From: an uncultured SAR86 cluster bacterium
GTDB lineage: Bacteria; Pseudomonadota; Gammaproteobacteria; Magnimaribacterales; D2472
Assembly: GCA_902599315.1 (NCBI GenBank)
Contig: CACKEY010000003.1
Span: forward strand, 1 to 64,000
DNA: 64,000 nt
Direction: 5' to 3'
Positions 9,598 to 19,760 of the stretch are shown one piece after another. The translations under genes and the position numbers were made by a program. Under the pieces are notes generated by a model. That model was not told where the DNA came from and did not search any database. It worked only from the letters and a program-made list of their open reading frames with translations. Within the stretch, counting starts at the first letter, position 1. The number at the start of each line of letters is the position of its first letter.

Positions 9598-11293
9598 TTT
9601 GAATGGCCACTCCTGCATTAGGTCTTCTTAGGTCTGCAAAACCCTCAACGCCCTTTGAGGATATTAAAATGCTTTGAGTAGAACCCATTGTCTTTGATTC
9701 TTCGATCTTATGACCAAATGATTGAAGAATATTAATAGTATCCTTACTAAAACCTCTTTCTAAAAGTAAATTTTCTTTCGGCCAATCTTTATGAATTCTA
9801 GGAAGCATAGACGCTTCACCTAAAGTTAATTCAAAGTCTATAATCCCAGTCAGCACTCTCAAGATAGCTGCTGGAATTAAAGCACCTCCAGGAGATCCCG
9901 TAACAAGCTTTATAGAGTCATTTTCATCAAATACTATGATAGGAGACATAGTACTCATAGGCCTTTTTCCAGATTCAAATCTATTACCAACACTTGCAGA
10001 TCGACCAATTACATCAGATTCTCCATATTGATATGCAAAATTATTCATTTGATTGTTTAAGAGAATACCTGTTCCAGGAATTGTTACTCCAGAGCCAAAA
10101 GAGTATCCCAAAGTATATGTATTGGAAATGACATTACCATCACCATCAATAATTGAATAATGAGTAGTATTTTCACCTTCTTCAAATAATGATTCTGGGT
10201 TAATCGATTCTGATTTTGTGACCAAGTTTAAATTAATATCTTTTGCAAGAGCTTTAGCTCTTCGTTTAGAAATGATTTTTTCTATTGGCACATCATAAAA
10301 TTGAGGATCTCCCATATATCTGGATCGATCCATGTGTCCTCGCTGCAGTGCTTCTGCAAAAATATGAACAAAATCTGCCGAGTTTGGACCCATTTCATCA
10401 GTTTCAAAGTTTTCAATAATATTCAATCCTTCAAGCAGTACTGCAGCTCCTCCAGCAGGCGGAGGATGAGCAAAAATTTTGTAATTTCTATAAGTTGTAA
10501 GAATAGGTTCTGAAAATCTAGGCTTATAATTTTTGAGATCTTCTGTTGAAATATAACCATTATTCTGTTTCATAGCTTTAACAATTTTTTTTGAAATCGA
10601 ACCAGAGTAAAAAGCCTCTTGACCATTATTTGCAATTTCATTTAAGGCCCAGGCTAAACCAGTTCTTTTTACAAGTTCATTCTCCATTAGTGGCACATCG
10701 TTTTGATAATAAATATTTTTAGATTCATCATCTAATTTTATTTGGTCAGCACTTCCAATCGCTTGATTGAGGTCATAGCTGACATATATTCCCTTTTTTG
10801 CCTGTGTAATAACCGGATGTAGGATTTGTTTTAGTGACAATTTGCCATATCGTTTGTGAGTTTCCAATAAACCTGCCACTGTTCCAGGGACAGCTGATGC
10901 TTTATAGCCGTATCTTCGTTGGTCATAATTTTTTTTTAAAAATAAAAAATCTTTTTCCGTGAGATTACCCGGGGCAGCACTTCTAAAATCTACAGCAATA
11001 GTCCTTTGCTCATCACTTAAATAAATAAGCATAAAACCACCGCCACCAAGGTTTCCTGCTCTTGGAAGAGTTATCGCAAGAGAAAATCCAACCGCAACGG
11101 CTGCATCAATAGCATTCCCGCCCATGTTTAAAATTTCTACACCTATATTTGAAGAAGCTTGATTTTGAGAAACAACCATGCCTAATTTCCCAATAGTTGA
11201 GTGGAAGGGTGATGGATAATCAATATATCTAACCTGTGCCCAAGAACTTATTGATATAAATAGAAATGAAAAGATGAGATTTCTGTAAGACAT
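9590..11293 (-). CDS. ggt: Gamma-glutamyltransferase, periplasmic (copy 1)
   Basis: 567 residues from ATG 11293; a longer frame begins inside the upstream transporter gene and is not needed. Signal peptide near residues 1-19 (…SISSWAQ). GGTs hydrolyse or transfer the gamma-glutamyl group of glutathione and related compounds and cleave themselves into two subunits. The autoprocessing and nucleophile threonine is about T376 in 'GENTTHYSIIDGDGN'. The N-terminal 'GGNAIDAAVAVGFSLAITLPRAGNLGGGGFM' and the late 'TGSPGGALIPAAILRVL' match the family. A second copy is encoded at 49377-51074. Its partners are a DASS carrier upstream and an EthD-like protein downstream. Confidence 0.93.
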   Translation of the reverse strand: MSYRNLIFSFLFISISSWAQVRYIDYPSPFHSTIGKLGMVVSQNQASSNIGVEILNMGGNAIDAAVAVGFSLAITLPRAGNLGGGGFMLIYLSDEQRTIAVDFRSAAPGNLTEKDFLFLKKNYDQRRYGYKASAVPGTVAGLLETHKRYGKLSLKQILHPVITQAKKGIYVSYDLNQAIGSADQIKLDDESKNIYYQNDVPLMENELVKRTGLAWALNEIANNGQEAFYSGSISKKIVKAMKQNNGYISTEDLKNYKPRFSEPILTTYRNYKIFAHPPPAGGAAVLLEGLNIIENFETDEMGPNSADFVHIFAEALQRGHMDRSRYMGDPQFYDVPIEKIISKRRAKALAKDINLNLVTKSESINPESLFEEGENTTHYSIIDGDGNVISNTYTLGYSFGSGVTIPGTGILLNNQMNNFAYQYGESDVIGRSASVGNRFESGKRPMSTMSPIIVFDENDSIKLVTGSPGGALIPAAILRVLTGIIDFELTLGEASMLPRIHKDWPKENLLLERGFSKDTINILQSFGHKIEESKTMGSTQSILISSKGVEGFADLRRPNAGVAIQND

Positions 11294-11298
11294 AAAAA

Positions 11299-12735
11299 TT
11301 AAAATATCATTGGAGCTAGAAAAAACGCAAATAGAGTAACCAAAAATATTCCAATAATATTTAGTGCAAAACCAGCTCTGATCATATTTGGAATTGTTAA
11401 TTTGCCTGAACCAAAAACAATTGCATTGGGTGGAGTAGCTACAGGAAGCATGAAAGCACAACTTGCGGCTAAAACCACCGGAATCGTTAAAGATATTGGG
11501 GCAATGCCTAAAGCAACAGCAACAGCACCAACAACAGGCAAGAAAGTAGAGGTTGTTGCTACATTAGATGTAATTTCTGTTAAAAATATAATCATGGTTG
11601 CTACTGCTAATATAAGAACAATTGAAGGCACATTTTCTAAAACTGTTAGGGCTTGACCAATCCATCCACCCAGACCTGATGAACCAATGGATGCTGCAAG
11701 AGACAATCCACCGCCGAATAAAACAAGTAAGCCCCATGGCAGCTTATTTGCCTGTTCCCAAGTAAGAAGATCTGTTTGTTTATTTTCTGAAGGAATTAAA
11801 AAAAAGCTTAATGCCGCAATTATTGCAATGCCAGCATCTGTAAGACCAGAAAATGGGGCGTAATTATCAAGCAGTGTTCTAAACATCCATGCACTTGCTG
11901 CTAAAGAAAAAATGATTAAAACTTTTTTTTCATCTTTGCTTAGAGGGCCTAAATCGCTGAGCATATTTTGAAGCTGAAGCTTCGTTTCAATGCTTGCTAT
12001 GAAATTCACTGGATAGACAATTTTTGTGATTGCATACCACGAAGAAAATAGCATGATTGTCGCAATAGGAACTCCTAGCTTCATCCAATCAGTAAAAGAG
12101 ATATCAAGACTATATGTTTCTAGCATGAAACCTGCAAATATTATGTTTGGAGCTGTTCCAACTAAGGTTGACATTCCTCCTATTGATGCAGCATACGCAA
12201 TACCTAATAGAAGTGAAATTTCAAAATTTCTTTTATCTGTTTGAGAAAAATTTGGAATGGTTTCAGCTACACTTGCGCAAACAGCAAGACCAATTGGGAG
12301 CAGCATTAACGTAGTGGAGGTATTCATTACCCACATGCTTATTATTGCTGATACAAACATAAAACCGCCTATAAGTTTAGCTCCACTATTACCAACAGCA
12401 ATAAGCATCTTTAATGCAAGGCGTTTATGAAGACCTGAGGACTCAATTCCTAAAGCTAAAATAAAGCCACCCATAAATAAATAGATATTTGGATTAGCAT
12501 ATGGAAGGGCGGCAGTTTTAAAATCAGTAACTCCAAGCATTGGAAAGCAAGCAAGTGGCAAAAGTGCAGTAACTGCAACGGGAACAGCCTCAGTGGCCCA
12601 CCAAATAGCCATTAATAAAGTTACTGCCGCCACGGCCCATCCAACTGAAGAAAGAGATTCTGGATTAGGCGAAAAAAGAATAAAAAAGAAAGTTGCTAAG
12701 CCGATCCAAAAACCTCTTTTTTTATAGGCTTGCAT
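11299..12735 (-). CDS. DASS/SLC13 family anion (dicarboxylate) symporter
   Basis: 478 residues with about 11-12 hydrophobic helices. DASS-family hallmarks are the two SNT-type substrate and sodium sites: 'MNTSTTLMLLPIG' at about residues 136-148 and 'EITSNVATTSTFLPV' near residue 388. The C-terminal signature 'PVATPPNAIVFGSG' is present. Such carriers move C4-dicarboxylates, citrate or sulfate with Na+. Its start codon overlaps the upstream hydrolase stop by 1 nt (TAATG) and the gamma-glutamyltransferase start lies 5 nt after its stop, so it is co-translated with both. The substrate cannot be fixed from sequence. Confidence 0.88.
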   Translation of the reverse strand: MQAYKKRGFWIGLATFFFILFSPNPESLSSVGWAVAAVTLLMAIWWATEAVPVAVTALLPLACFPMLGVTDFKTAALPYANPNIYLFMGGFILALGIESSGLHKRLALKMLIAVGNSGAKLIGGFMFVSAIISMWVMNTSTTLMLLPIGLAVCASVAETIPNFSQTDKRNFEISLLLGIAYAASIGGMSTLVGTAPNIIFAGFMLETYSLDISFTDWMKLGVPIATIMLFSSWYAITKIVYPVNFIASIETKLQLQNMLSDLGPLSKDEKKVLIIFSLAASAWMFRTLLDNYAPFSGLTDAGIAIIAALSFFLIPSENKQTDLLTWEQANKLPWGLLVLFGGGLSLAASIGSSGLGGWIGQALTVLENVPSIVLILAVATMIIFLTEITSNVATTSTFLPVVGAVAVALGIAPISLTIPVVLAASCAFMLPVATPPNAIVFGSGKLTIPNMIRAGFALNIIGIFLVTLFAFFLAPMIF

Positions 12736-13598
12736 TATTTTAACCTCGCATAAAACATTTCAGCTGCATATGGAACCATTTGTTTGGTATTACCATGACC
12801 TTTTTTTGTTGGAACTTCAACCATTCCCCATTTGAAAAATTGATTTACTTCTTTGGATTTAACAATTGCAGATTCAAAAAAATTTCTTCCTCTTGCTAAT
12901 CGATGCTCACCTTGTTGAGAAATAACACCCCAATTTTTTTCAACATATGCGGTATTGGGTTTTGAGGATATATCAGATCTTCCTAACATCAACAAAAAGT
13001 ATTTATTCATTGCTTTTTTTAACTGTGAAGTTGTAATTCCGGATTCTGAAAGCCCAAAGGGCCATTTTTGATCTGTCATAGAAAGATACCATCCAGGATT
13101 GGCAGCTATGGCAAGTGTGTATTTAGCATCAGGTCGATGAAGAACATAGCGATGAACAAAATGAGCACCGGCACCGTGTCCATATATACCCCATTGATTT
13201 GATTTTAAATCAAATTTTTTAAGTGCTTCCAAAACTATTGGCTCGATTGCACTAAAAGCATGAAGATTTTTTTGAATAGGCTCTAAAGTTTTTGTTTTGA
13301 CATTACCATAATTGAAACCCCATACCTCAGGAAAATTTTTGTTACTAAATTCTGGAACCACCACTAAAAGATTTAAGTCATTTGAGGCCTCAATCCACTG
13401 GTCACGATATTCTTCTGCATTTCTTTTTCTTCCATGCATCACTACAACGAGCCTTGTTTGGGAGTTAATTCTTTTTGGTTTTGTTACATATAATGATAAT
13501 GGCTTCCCTGACCAATTATTAAACTCATAATTTAGTGACTCGGATTTAATTTCACTTGAAGTAAAGGCTAAAAAAAATATTAAATAGTATTTGTACAT
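12735..13598 (-). CDS. Alpha/beta-hydrolase-fold protein (PHB-depolymerase-like) with the nucleophile serine replaced by glycine
   Basis: 287 residues with a signal peptide (about residues 1-18, ending at SEIKS). The fold is supported by 'RLVVVMHGRKRNAEEYRDQW' (oxyanion region), the nucleophile-elbow segment 'WGIYGHGAGAHFVHRYVLHRP' and a late 'KKGHGNT' that supplies the usual histidine. Relatives I recall read GHSAG at the elbow; here the codons clearly give G-H-G-A-G, so the catalytic serine is absent. It may be a binding pseudo-enzyme or use another chemistry. It is the first gene of the operon hydrolase - DASS carrier - GGT - EthD-like. The reading frame is otherwise intact, which argues against decay. 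Confidence 0.75.
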   Translation of the reverse strand: MYKYYLIFFLAFTSSEIKSESLNYEFNNWSGKPLSLYVTKPKRINSQTRLVVVMHGRKRNAEEYRDQWIEASNDLNLLVVVPEFSNKNFPEVWGFNYGNVKTKTLEPIQKNLHAFSAIEPIVLEALKKFDLKSNQWGIYGHGAGAHFVHRYVLHRPDAKYTLAIAANPGWYLSMTDQKWPFGLSESGITTSQLKKAMNKYFLLMLGRSDISSKPNTAYVEKNWGVISQQGEHRLARGRNFFESAIVKSKEVNQFFKWGMVEVPTKKGHGNTKQMVPYAAEMFYARLK

Positions 13599-13607
13599 GC
13601 AATAGAT

Positions 13608-13633
13608 AAAAAAAGGGAGCCTAGGCTCCCTTT
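13608..13633 (-). terminator. Intrinsic terminator after TonB-dependent receptor
   Basis: Perfect 10-bp inverted repeat AAAGGGAGCC/GGCTCCCTTT (13612-13621 and 13624-13633) with a run of seven T on the minus strand. It ends transcription of the receptor gene at 13649-16693, just before the next minus-strand operon. Confidence 0.9.
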
Positions 13634-13648
13634 AAATTTTATTTGACT

Positions 13649-16600
13649 TTAGAAGTCTATCTTAAGATCTAAATAGTAATGTCTACCATCATCTCTATGA
13701 ATATCAGAATAGAAGCCGAAGAAGCCGTCAGCTAATGGCGCTCTTTCATCGGCAATATTTCTAACCATAAATCTAAGTCTGGCATCATTCCCACTTAAAT
13801 TGAAGTTCTTGTATACACTTAAATTACTTGTAGTCATTGAAGGAATCTTCCATGGATTTCCATCATCATCCCTTACACCAGTATCATTTAGTGTACCAAG
13901 CCTCAGTGTTGTAAGAGATGCGCCCCAATCACCTCGACGGTAATTAATTTTTAACGTATCTTTCCTATCCGTTCCAGTAGTTTCCACATTTAACAGATCA
14001 CCAAATCCTTCAAGATTTGTATAAGCAGGTAATGTTCCATCAGCAACAGCAGCGGCTATTGCAGAAAACTTAGCAGATGGAGTCTGTTCAAACTTATCTG
14101 TCACAGATGACTGAAGAGTAATTCTAAAATCACCAATATCTGTATCTATATCATAGTAAACAGATAAATCAGTACCTTCTATGGTTCTTAGAGCTAAGTT
14201 TGAATAAGGCTCATAAACAACATCCTGTTGACCAGCAGGACATATTCCAGCATTCAAGAACTCTTCGTTATATGATGAGCTTGGATTGCTGTCCCTGTGA
14301 ACAGTCGAGCCAGCAATTGCATATTTACCTGTTGTAGACTGCAGGACATTGGTCCCCTCACAAAAAGATAGCATCTCAGCAACTGTGGTTGCACCCCCAA
14401 TACCTTTTTGCAATCTAAGTAAAAGATCATAAACACTAGAATTATTTCTTCCAAATAGACCAATGGTATTATCTTTTTCAATTGACCATCTATCAATTGT
14501 GATTGTTAAATTATCATTAGGAGTAATTACTACACCAAGTGTGGCGTTGTCAGATTCTTCTGGCTCTAGATTTGAATTCCCAAGTCGATAATGCAGAGTG
14601 TTAGAAATTGTATAGTCATTTGCAAATCCGCCACCTGAATTAACTTGACCGCCTTCTCTTATGTATATTCTGTATTTTTGAACAGCATCTTCTCTTGTAC
14701 CAGTTCGAGTAACATAAGGTTGGTTCACTTGTATTAGATTAGGTGGTCGAAAAGCTGTAGAAAATGAAGCTCTTAGGCTTAATATTTCATTTACAGTATA
14801 TCCAAGCGCTAATCTTCCTACTGTAGCAGAATCAGAGTCAGAAAAATCTTCATGCCTTGCAGCAACCTGAGCAGTAAGCTTCTCAGTTAAAGGCATCACA
14901 AATTCTACAAATGCAGCATCAACTGTTTTTTCTCCATAAACGTCAACCGTTGGACTGGAACCTAAGGCTGCAGATCTAAAGGGGTGAGATCTAGTTTTAG
15001 ATGTTATTCCACAACAATCTTGAGTGGTTATAGTTCCATCAAGAAGAGGATCACGATCATCATTATAGGTTTCTTCTCTTCTTTCTAGTCCAAAAAGTAC
15101 TGCCACCGGACCAGCTGGAAGCTGAAATAGTTCTGGATGACTCATTTTAAAATCTATCATCTCAAGAGTAGACTCATCATCTCTTCTAACATCAGCTAAA
15201 ATTCCAGCACCATTATTTGTTTCCCAATTTGTATCAAAAATATTAAACGCATTAGGGGTTAATCTTGTTGCACCCTGAAAATGCTCATACATTAGAGGAT
15301 AGGTTGCTCTGTTGCTTGCTAAATCCTTAGATTTTGATGTTGCATCCACAACTGCAGCTTCCCAGTCCCAACCTGATTCAAGCGTTCCTCTCATGCCAAC
15401 CAGTATTCGGCTACTTTCTTTAGAAACATTAATTATTCTATTCAAGTTATAGGGTCTCCAACCATCAAGTGCAACAGATCTATTAGTTGGAAAGTTTAAG
15501 GATGCAGGTAATTGTGAAAACCAGTAATAATCGGGAGCAATGCTTAACATACTCGAGGTTAGGCTTCCTGCTGATATAGCTCTATTAGAGTCAGAACTGT
15601 AATGAGCTAATTCGGAGAAAAACTCCATCCCATTATCAAATTCGTGATTTATAAAAACAAATCCTTGTCTTCTTTCCATCTCACCTCGGTAATCACCACT
15701 TCCTCTTTGGTTAGATCTATTATCACCAAGGTTAGTATCAAATAAGCATGTTCCAAAGCCAGTCAGAGCAGCACCTGGAAGGGCACATAACGCACTCCCA
15801 CCTCTTGGATCTGTTGCACTAGCCATTTCAGCTTCCCCATCATTGGAAGCATGCCATGATTCACCAGGACCTCTACCACTAAAATCAAGTTGAAACCAAC
15901 CATATGTACTGGTGTTTCTTAATCCTGAACCACGGAAGGGTGAATCAGCGGCAAGATATCTTTCATAATCTTGGCTGTACCATCTTTCATCTTCTGAACC
16001 TCTTATTCTATCTCTCTCTCGCTGACTTAAGAAAACTGCAACATTAGTTGCTCCATCATTGAGATCAAACCCAAATTTATAAGTTAAATCTTTATTAGTT
16101 GCATCAAAATGCTCATAACCAGTAAGCCTGACAGAAAGACTTTGACCAACATAATCTGTTTGAAGAACATTATTCACAACGCCAGCAACAGCGTCAGCAC
16201 CATAAATTGCTGAAGCACCGTCTCGCAGCACTTCAACTCTTTGAAGCCCGTTAGTTGGAACAAGGTTTGTATTAACTGTTACGGTTGGAACAAAGTCTCC
16301 GCCAATGAACTCAGTTTGATAACCAGCATTATTTACCATTCTTCTTCCATTAAGCAAAGTAAGTGTATTACCCACACCCATGCTTCTAATGTTATAGGCG
16401 CCAGTATCTCCTCTGGCAGCGTTTACTCCCCCTGAAGCTTGTTCAGCTTCATTGAAGAAGTTCAGACCCTGTTCAACAAGGTTTTCTACTAATTCATCTC
16501 CGTCGGATACACCAAGAGCCTCAATGTCTTCTATACTCATTACAGTTACAGGAAGAACACCAGTAATATCTGCGCCCTTGATTTGCGTTCCCACAACAAC

Positions 16601-16693
16601 AATTTCTTCAAGATCAGAAGTATTTTCTTGAGCTAAAATATTAATTGAAAATGGTATAACTAATGTAGCTAAAGCTAATTTTAAAAATTTCAT
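13649..16693 (-). CDS. TonB-dependent receptor
   Basis: 1014 residues from ATG 16693, preceded by a good ribosome site (GGGGAAAATT-ATG); an upstream TTG in frame is less likely. Signal peptide to about residue 21 (…INILAQ). The TonB box region is probably 'DLEEIVVVGTQI'. The plug follows with 'NTLTLLNGRRMVN' and 'VEVLRDGASAIYGADAVAGVVN'. The barrel has the 'NSNLEPEESDNATLGVV' signature and ends in an aromatic residue (LKIDF). It imports an unknown large ligand using TonB energy. It lies downstream of a thiolase-like gene and an M20 amidohydrolase on the same strand, which may process the imported compound. Confidence 0.95.
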   Translation of the reverse strand: MKFLKLALATLVIPFSINILAQENTSDLEEIVVVGTQIKGADITGVLPVTVMSIEDIEALGVSDGDELVENLVEQGLNFFNEAEQASGGVNAARGDTGAYNIRSMGVGNTLTLLNGRRMVNNAGYQTEFIGGDFVPTVTVNTNLVPTNGLQRVEVLRDGASAIYGADAVAGVVNNVLQTDYVGQSLSVRLTGYEHFDATNKDLTYKFGFDLNDGATNVAVFLSQRERDRIRGSEDERWYSQDYERYLAADSPFRGSGLRNTSTYGWFQLDFSGRGPGESWHASNDGEAEMASATDPRGGSALCALPGAALTGFGTCLFDTNLGDNRSNQRGSGDYRGEMERRQGFVFINHEFDNGMEFFSELAHYSSDSNRAISAGSLTSSMLSIAPDYYWFSQLPASLNFPTNRSVALDGWRPYNLNRIINVSKESSRILVGMRGTLESGWDWEAAVVDATSKSKDLASNRATYPLMYEHFQGATRLTPNAFNIFDTNWETNNGAGILADVRRDDESTLEMIDFKMSHPELFQLPAGPVAVLFGLERREETYNDDRDPLLDGTITTQDCCGITSKTRSHPFRSAALGSSPTVDVYGEKTVDAAFVEFVMPLTEKLTAQVAARHEDFSDSDSATVGRLALGYTVNEILSLRASFSTAFRPPNLIQVNQPYVTRTGTREDAVQKYRIYIREGGQVNSGGGFANDYTISNTLHYRLGNSNLEPEESDNATLGVVITPNDNLTITIDRWSIEKDNTIGLFGRNNSSVYDLLLRLQKGIGGATTVAEMLSFCEGTNVLQSTTGKYAIAGSTVHRDSNPSSSYNEEFLNAGICPAGQQDVVYEPYSNLALRTIEGTDLSVYYDIDTDIGDFRITLQSSVTDKFEQTPSAKFSAIAAAVADGTLPAYTNLEGFGDLLNVETTGTDRKDTLKINYRRGDWGASLTTLRLGTLNDTGVRDDDGNPWKIPSMTTSNLSVYKNFNLSGNDARLRFMVRNIADERAPLADGFFGFYSDIHRDDGRHYYLDLKIDF

Positions 16694-16773
16694 AATTTTC
16701 CCCAAATTTGTACTCTAAATATATCAATAAGGCCTATTAAAAGTAAATATTTTGATAATAAAAAAATTTTGTA

Positions 16774-18210
16774 TTATTTTCTGTAGTCTAAGGGAGGCTT
16801 TCTTTCCCCAAGAAGAGGATAATACTCAAAATCTTGACCAACTGTATTAGTGTACTCAGCTTTTGCCAAGGTAATAATTTCAGGATTTGAAAATAGATCT
16901 TTTGCTGTATCAGCCAAGACTTGAGCAGCTAGCTTAGTTCCCTTTAAGCCAATTGAATGGCCACCTGTAGCGACCGCCTGCCAAGAATGAGCTGCCGTTC
17001 CAGGAACCCACGTTGCAGTTCTTAAGCCAGCCTGTGGAACAACCCAGCTGACATCCCCAACATCTGTTGAGCCGTACGTATGACTTGTCGAATAAGGTCT
17101 TACAGTTTCTTGATCTCCAATCATACTTCCAGGAGAGATTAAAGTTTGATGAATTTTTTTTGCATATTCATGTTCTGCTTTTGAATACCGAATTCCTCCA
17201 CGCGATAGAAGGTTTTTATGCATAACCTTTTGAAGAGTTTGATTGGGGAGCTTGGAATAATTTCCGTGCATCACTTCATATGTAACATCAGTTTGTGTTC
17301 CAATGGCAGCGCCTTCTGCAGCTTCAACTACCCATTGAAATATTTCTTGAACTTTTTCCCTTCTTGGATGCCTCACATAGTAATAAACCTCAGCCAAATC
17401 AGGTATTACATTTGGCGCAAGACCTCCTTTAGTAATAACGTAATGAATTCTTGATTCTTGAGGAATATGTTCTCTCATCATATTTACCATCATGTTCATA
17501 GCCTCAACTCCATCTAGAGCAGATCGACCCTTATGCGGAGACCCAGCAGCGTGGGCTGAGATACCGGTGAATCTAAATTTTGCAGATTTATTTGAATTTG
17601 AGGATTCGGCATTTGCTGCATTTGAGCTACTTGGATGCCAGTGTAATACGGCATCGACATCATCAAATAATCCTGCACGTACCATGTAAACTTTACCAGA
17701 TCCTCCTTCTTCTGCAGGAGTTCCATAAAACCTAATTGTTCCAGAAGTATTTGTCTTAACAAGCCATTCTTTAATTGCAATAGCAGCCCAAGCAGATGCC
17801 GCACCAAAAAGATGATGTCCACAAGCATGACCAGCAATGACATCATTTCTTTTCTCTTTAAAGGGTGAAGATGTTTGCATTAGTCCAGGCAAGGCATCAT
17901 ATTCTCCTAAAATCCCTATCACAGGACCTCCATTGGAATACTCTGCTATGAATGCAGTTGGTATGTCTGCAACTCCAGATTGAATGTTGAATCCATTTGC
18001 CAATAATTCTTCTTTTAAAAGTGCCGAACTTTTAAATTCTTGATAGCCAACTTCAGCCCAATCCCAAATTTTTAATGCGACAGTCTCAAAAGTTTTCTGA
18101 TGTTTGTTTAGAGAGTTATCAAGGCCTGAGTCAGCATTTAAATAAATTGATGAAATTAATCCAAAGACAATAGTTGATTGGATGAGTGTTTTGCTTTTAA
18201 ACCTACGCAT
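16774..18210 (-). CDS. M20-family amidohydrolase, AbgB-like, exported
   Basis: 478 residues with an N-terminal signal-like segment (MRRFKSK, then a hydrophobic stretch to about residue 26). Metal- and catalysis-related motifs of the M20 amidohydrolases are present: '[12 protein letters not shown]', '[13 protein letters not shown]', '[12 protein letters not shown]', 'LHWHPSS' and the C-terminal '[10 protein letters not shown]'. The closest named relative is the p-aminobenzoyl-glutamate hydrolase subunit AbgB, but the true amide substrate is unknown. The start overlaps the 3' end of the thiolase-like gene by 55 nt, and no later start would keep the signal peptide. The receptor gene at 13649 follows 80 nt downstream. 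Confidence 0.85.
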   Translation of the reverse strand: MRRFKSKTLIQSTIVFGLISSIYLNADSGLDNSLNKHQKTFETVALKIWDWAEVGYQEFKSSALLKEELLANGFNIQSGVADIPTAFIAEYSNGGPVIGILGEYDALPGLMQTSSPFKEKRNDVIAGHACGHHLFGAASAWAAIAIKEWLVKTNTSGTIRFYGTPAEEGGSGKVYMVRAGLFDDVDAVLHWHPSSSNAANAESSNSNKSAKFRFTGISAHAAGSPHKGRSALDGVEAMNMMVNMMREHIPQESRIHYVITKGGLAPNVIPDLAEVYYYVRHPRREKVQEIFQWVVEAAEGAAIGTQTDVTYEVMHGNYSKLPNQTLQKVMHKNLLSRGGIRYSKAEHEYAKKIHQTLISPGSMIGDQETVRPYSTSHTYGSTDVGDVSWVVPQAGLRTATWVPGTAAHSWQAVATGGHSIGLKGTKLAAQVLADTAKDLFSNPEIITLAKAEYTNTVGQDFEYYPLLGERKPPLDYRK

Positions 18211-19613
18211 TCTTCTTTTTCTACTTGTTTAATAATTTCTTTATCATTAGATATTAATACTAATCTGTGACCTTTGGAATCTTCTGCATAAAAAACTGCT
18301 CTTAATGCATTATTTTTCTCATACAGATTAGTGCAACCGATCACAATAGCCTCACCTTTTGTTTGCCTAGAGATAGGAACAGCAACCTCAAGTTCTTCGG
18401 CTTTCTTGGTTACATCTTTAGATTCAAAATCCATTAAGGGTTCTTTAGCCCAAATAGCTAGTGATTGTTTAGTCATCATTCCGGAAACTCCTGTCACTAG
18501 ACCTATCTCCTCTGTTTTCTCACGAATTTTTAGCAGCATTTGAGCAGTAGCGTGTAACATATAATTATTTAAAGGACCGCCTGCAAAGGGCATGCCTCCC
18601 GTTATAGTTTCAATGATCTCATCTGAAAGATTTAATGCTTTTGAAAACATTTGTACAGCTATAGGAAAGCAGCTATAAAGCTCATAGATTGTTGGTTGAA
18701 TTTTATTTTTCTTAGTTGTTTTAAGGATGAAATCTGCAGCCAGCTTAAGACCAATAGGATTTGTCATATCAGGTCTTTGTATAAGACCAACCATATGATT
18801 GGTTTCGCTTGAAATTAATGGATAGATTCTTTTTGAGCAGGGTATATTAAGCTTGTCTGCGATCCTTTCGCTAGTCAAGATTAAGGCTGATGACTGATTA
18901 ACATTCCAGCTAGAATTATGAAGTTTATTATACGGATAAGCTATCCTAGGATTGCTTATCGAAGGTTTTTGAATTTCATTTGAGGAATAGATTTTTTGAT
19001 TCCATGCATGTGGATTTTTTGAAGCAATTTTTGAAAAATTTGAATAGAAATCACCAAGAAATTTTTCATGATCGACCAGTGCAATTTTTTGTTTATGTCG
19101 CATTGCGCTCTCCATAACAGCATAGTACCCAACTGCCATCATGCCCAATGCATCAAGCTCTTCAGGCACATATAAATCCTCTTTTGCTTTTACATAATGA
19201 TCGGGATTTTTAAGTAATTTCATTTCTTCAAAATCTATTCCTTCTTTTAAAGCTTGAATTTTCTTATACCTAGCCTCTCCTCCAACAATCAAGCTTGCCC
19301 TAATTTCTCCATTGATAATTTTTTTACATGCTGAATTTATTAAGTTCTGTTGCAGCACACCGATTTTGGTAACGCTGGTTGTTGCAACAGAAAATCCATG
19401 CTTATCAGCAATCCATTTTCCAGGGTCTCTGTACGTCCAATATCCTTTGGGGATTTGAATTTCATCTATGTAATTAATAATTTCAGAATTTTCTGTATCT
19501 TGAATGGCGGCTAAGGTTACTTTCTCCATCAAAATTAATGCTTCATCAAGTTCAGCAAAAGATCCTTTTTGTTGTAAGCAACCTATACCAATTAGGACAG
19601 GTCTATTTTTCAT
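18156..19613 (-). CDS. Thiolase-superfamily protein (acetyl-CoA acetyltransferase-like, SCP2-thiolase type)
   Basis: 485 residues from ATG 19613 (a TTG two codons earlier is possible). N-terminal '[14 protein letters not shown]', then '[15 protein letters not shown]', the histidine-bearing segment '[18 protein letters not shown]' and '[24 protein letters not shown]' identify the SCP2-type thiolase branch. The acylation cysteine of classical thiolases is not obvious at its expected N-terminal place ('[18 protein letters not shown]'), so biosynthetic or degradative thiolysis is uncertain. A C-terminal extension (about residues 395-485) is typical of this branch. It begins the minus-strand set that continues with the M20 hydrolase and a TonB-dependent receptor. 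Confidence 0.8.
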   Translation of the reverse strand: MKNRPVLIGIGCLQQKGSFAELDEALILMEKVTLAAIQDTENSEIINYIDEIQIPKGYWTYRDPGKWIADKHGFSVATTSVTKIGVLQQNLINSACKKIINGEIRASLIVGGEARYKKIQALKEGIDFEEMKLLKNPDHYVKAKEDLYVPEELDALGMMAVGYYAVMESAMRHKQKIALVDHEKFLGDFYSNFSKIASKNPHAWNQKIYSSNEIQKPSISNPRIAYPYNKLHNSSWNVNQSSALILTSERIADKLNIPCSKRIYPLISSETNHMVGLIQRPDMTNPIGLKLAADFILKTTKKNKIQPTIYELYSCFPIAVQMFSKALNLSDEIIETITGGMPFAGGPLNNYMLHATAQMLLKIREKTEEIGLVTGVSGMMTKQSLAIWAKEPLMDFESKDVTKKAEELEVAVPISRQTKGEAIVIGCTNLYEKNNALRAVFYAEDSKGHRLVLISNDKEIIKQVEKEECVGLKAKHSSNQLLSLD

Positions 19614-19677
19614 GAACAATCAATATATCAAAAAATCTACTACACAGATATTAGTGATATATAATTCATACATTTTT

Positions 19678-19753
19678 GGGGCTATAGCTCAGCTGGGAGA
19701 GCGCTTGCGTGGCACGCAAGAGGTCGGCGGTTCGATCCCGCCTAGCTCCACCA
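19678..19753 (+). tRNA. tRNA-Ala (anticodon GGC)
   Basis: A 76-nt cloverleaf. The acceptor stem GGGGCTA/TAGCTCC contains the G3-U70 alanine identity pair. D arm GCTC-AGCTGGGA-GAGC. Anticodon arm CTTGC-GTGGCAC-GCAAG with GGC at 19711-19713. T arm GGCGG-TTCGATC-CCGCC. The 3' CCA (19751-19753) is encoded. It reads alanine GCC (and GCU) codons. The alternative oxidase gene ends 7 nt downstream on the other strand. Confidence 0.98.
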
Positions 19754-19760
19754 ATCAATC

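Noticed and set aside
11294-11461. Upstream extension of the gamma-glutamyltransferase frame
   Set aside because: It lies inside the DASS transporter gene, has odd composition (Cys, Trp, Asn-rich) and would bury the signal peptide. ATG 11293 is a better start.
19654-19760. Integration site or genomic island beside tRNA-Ala
   Set aside because: No integrase, no duplicated tRNA 3' end seen in the window, and no composition shift.
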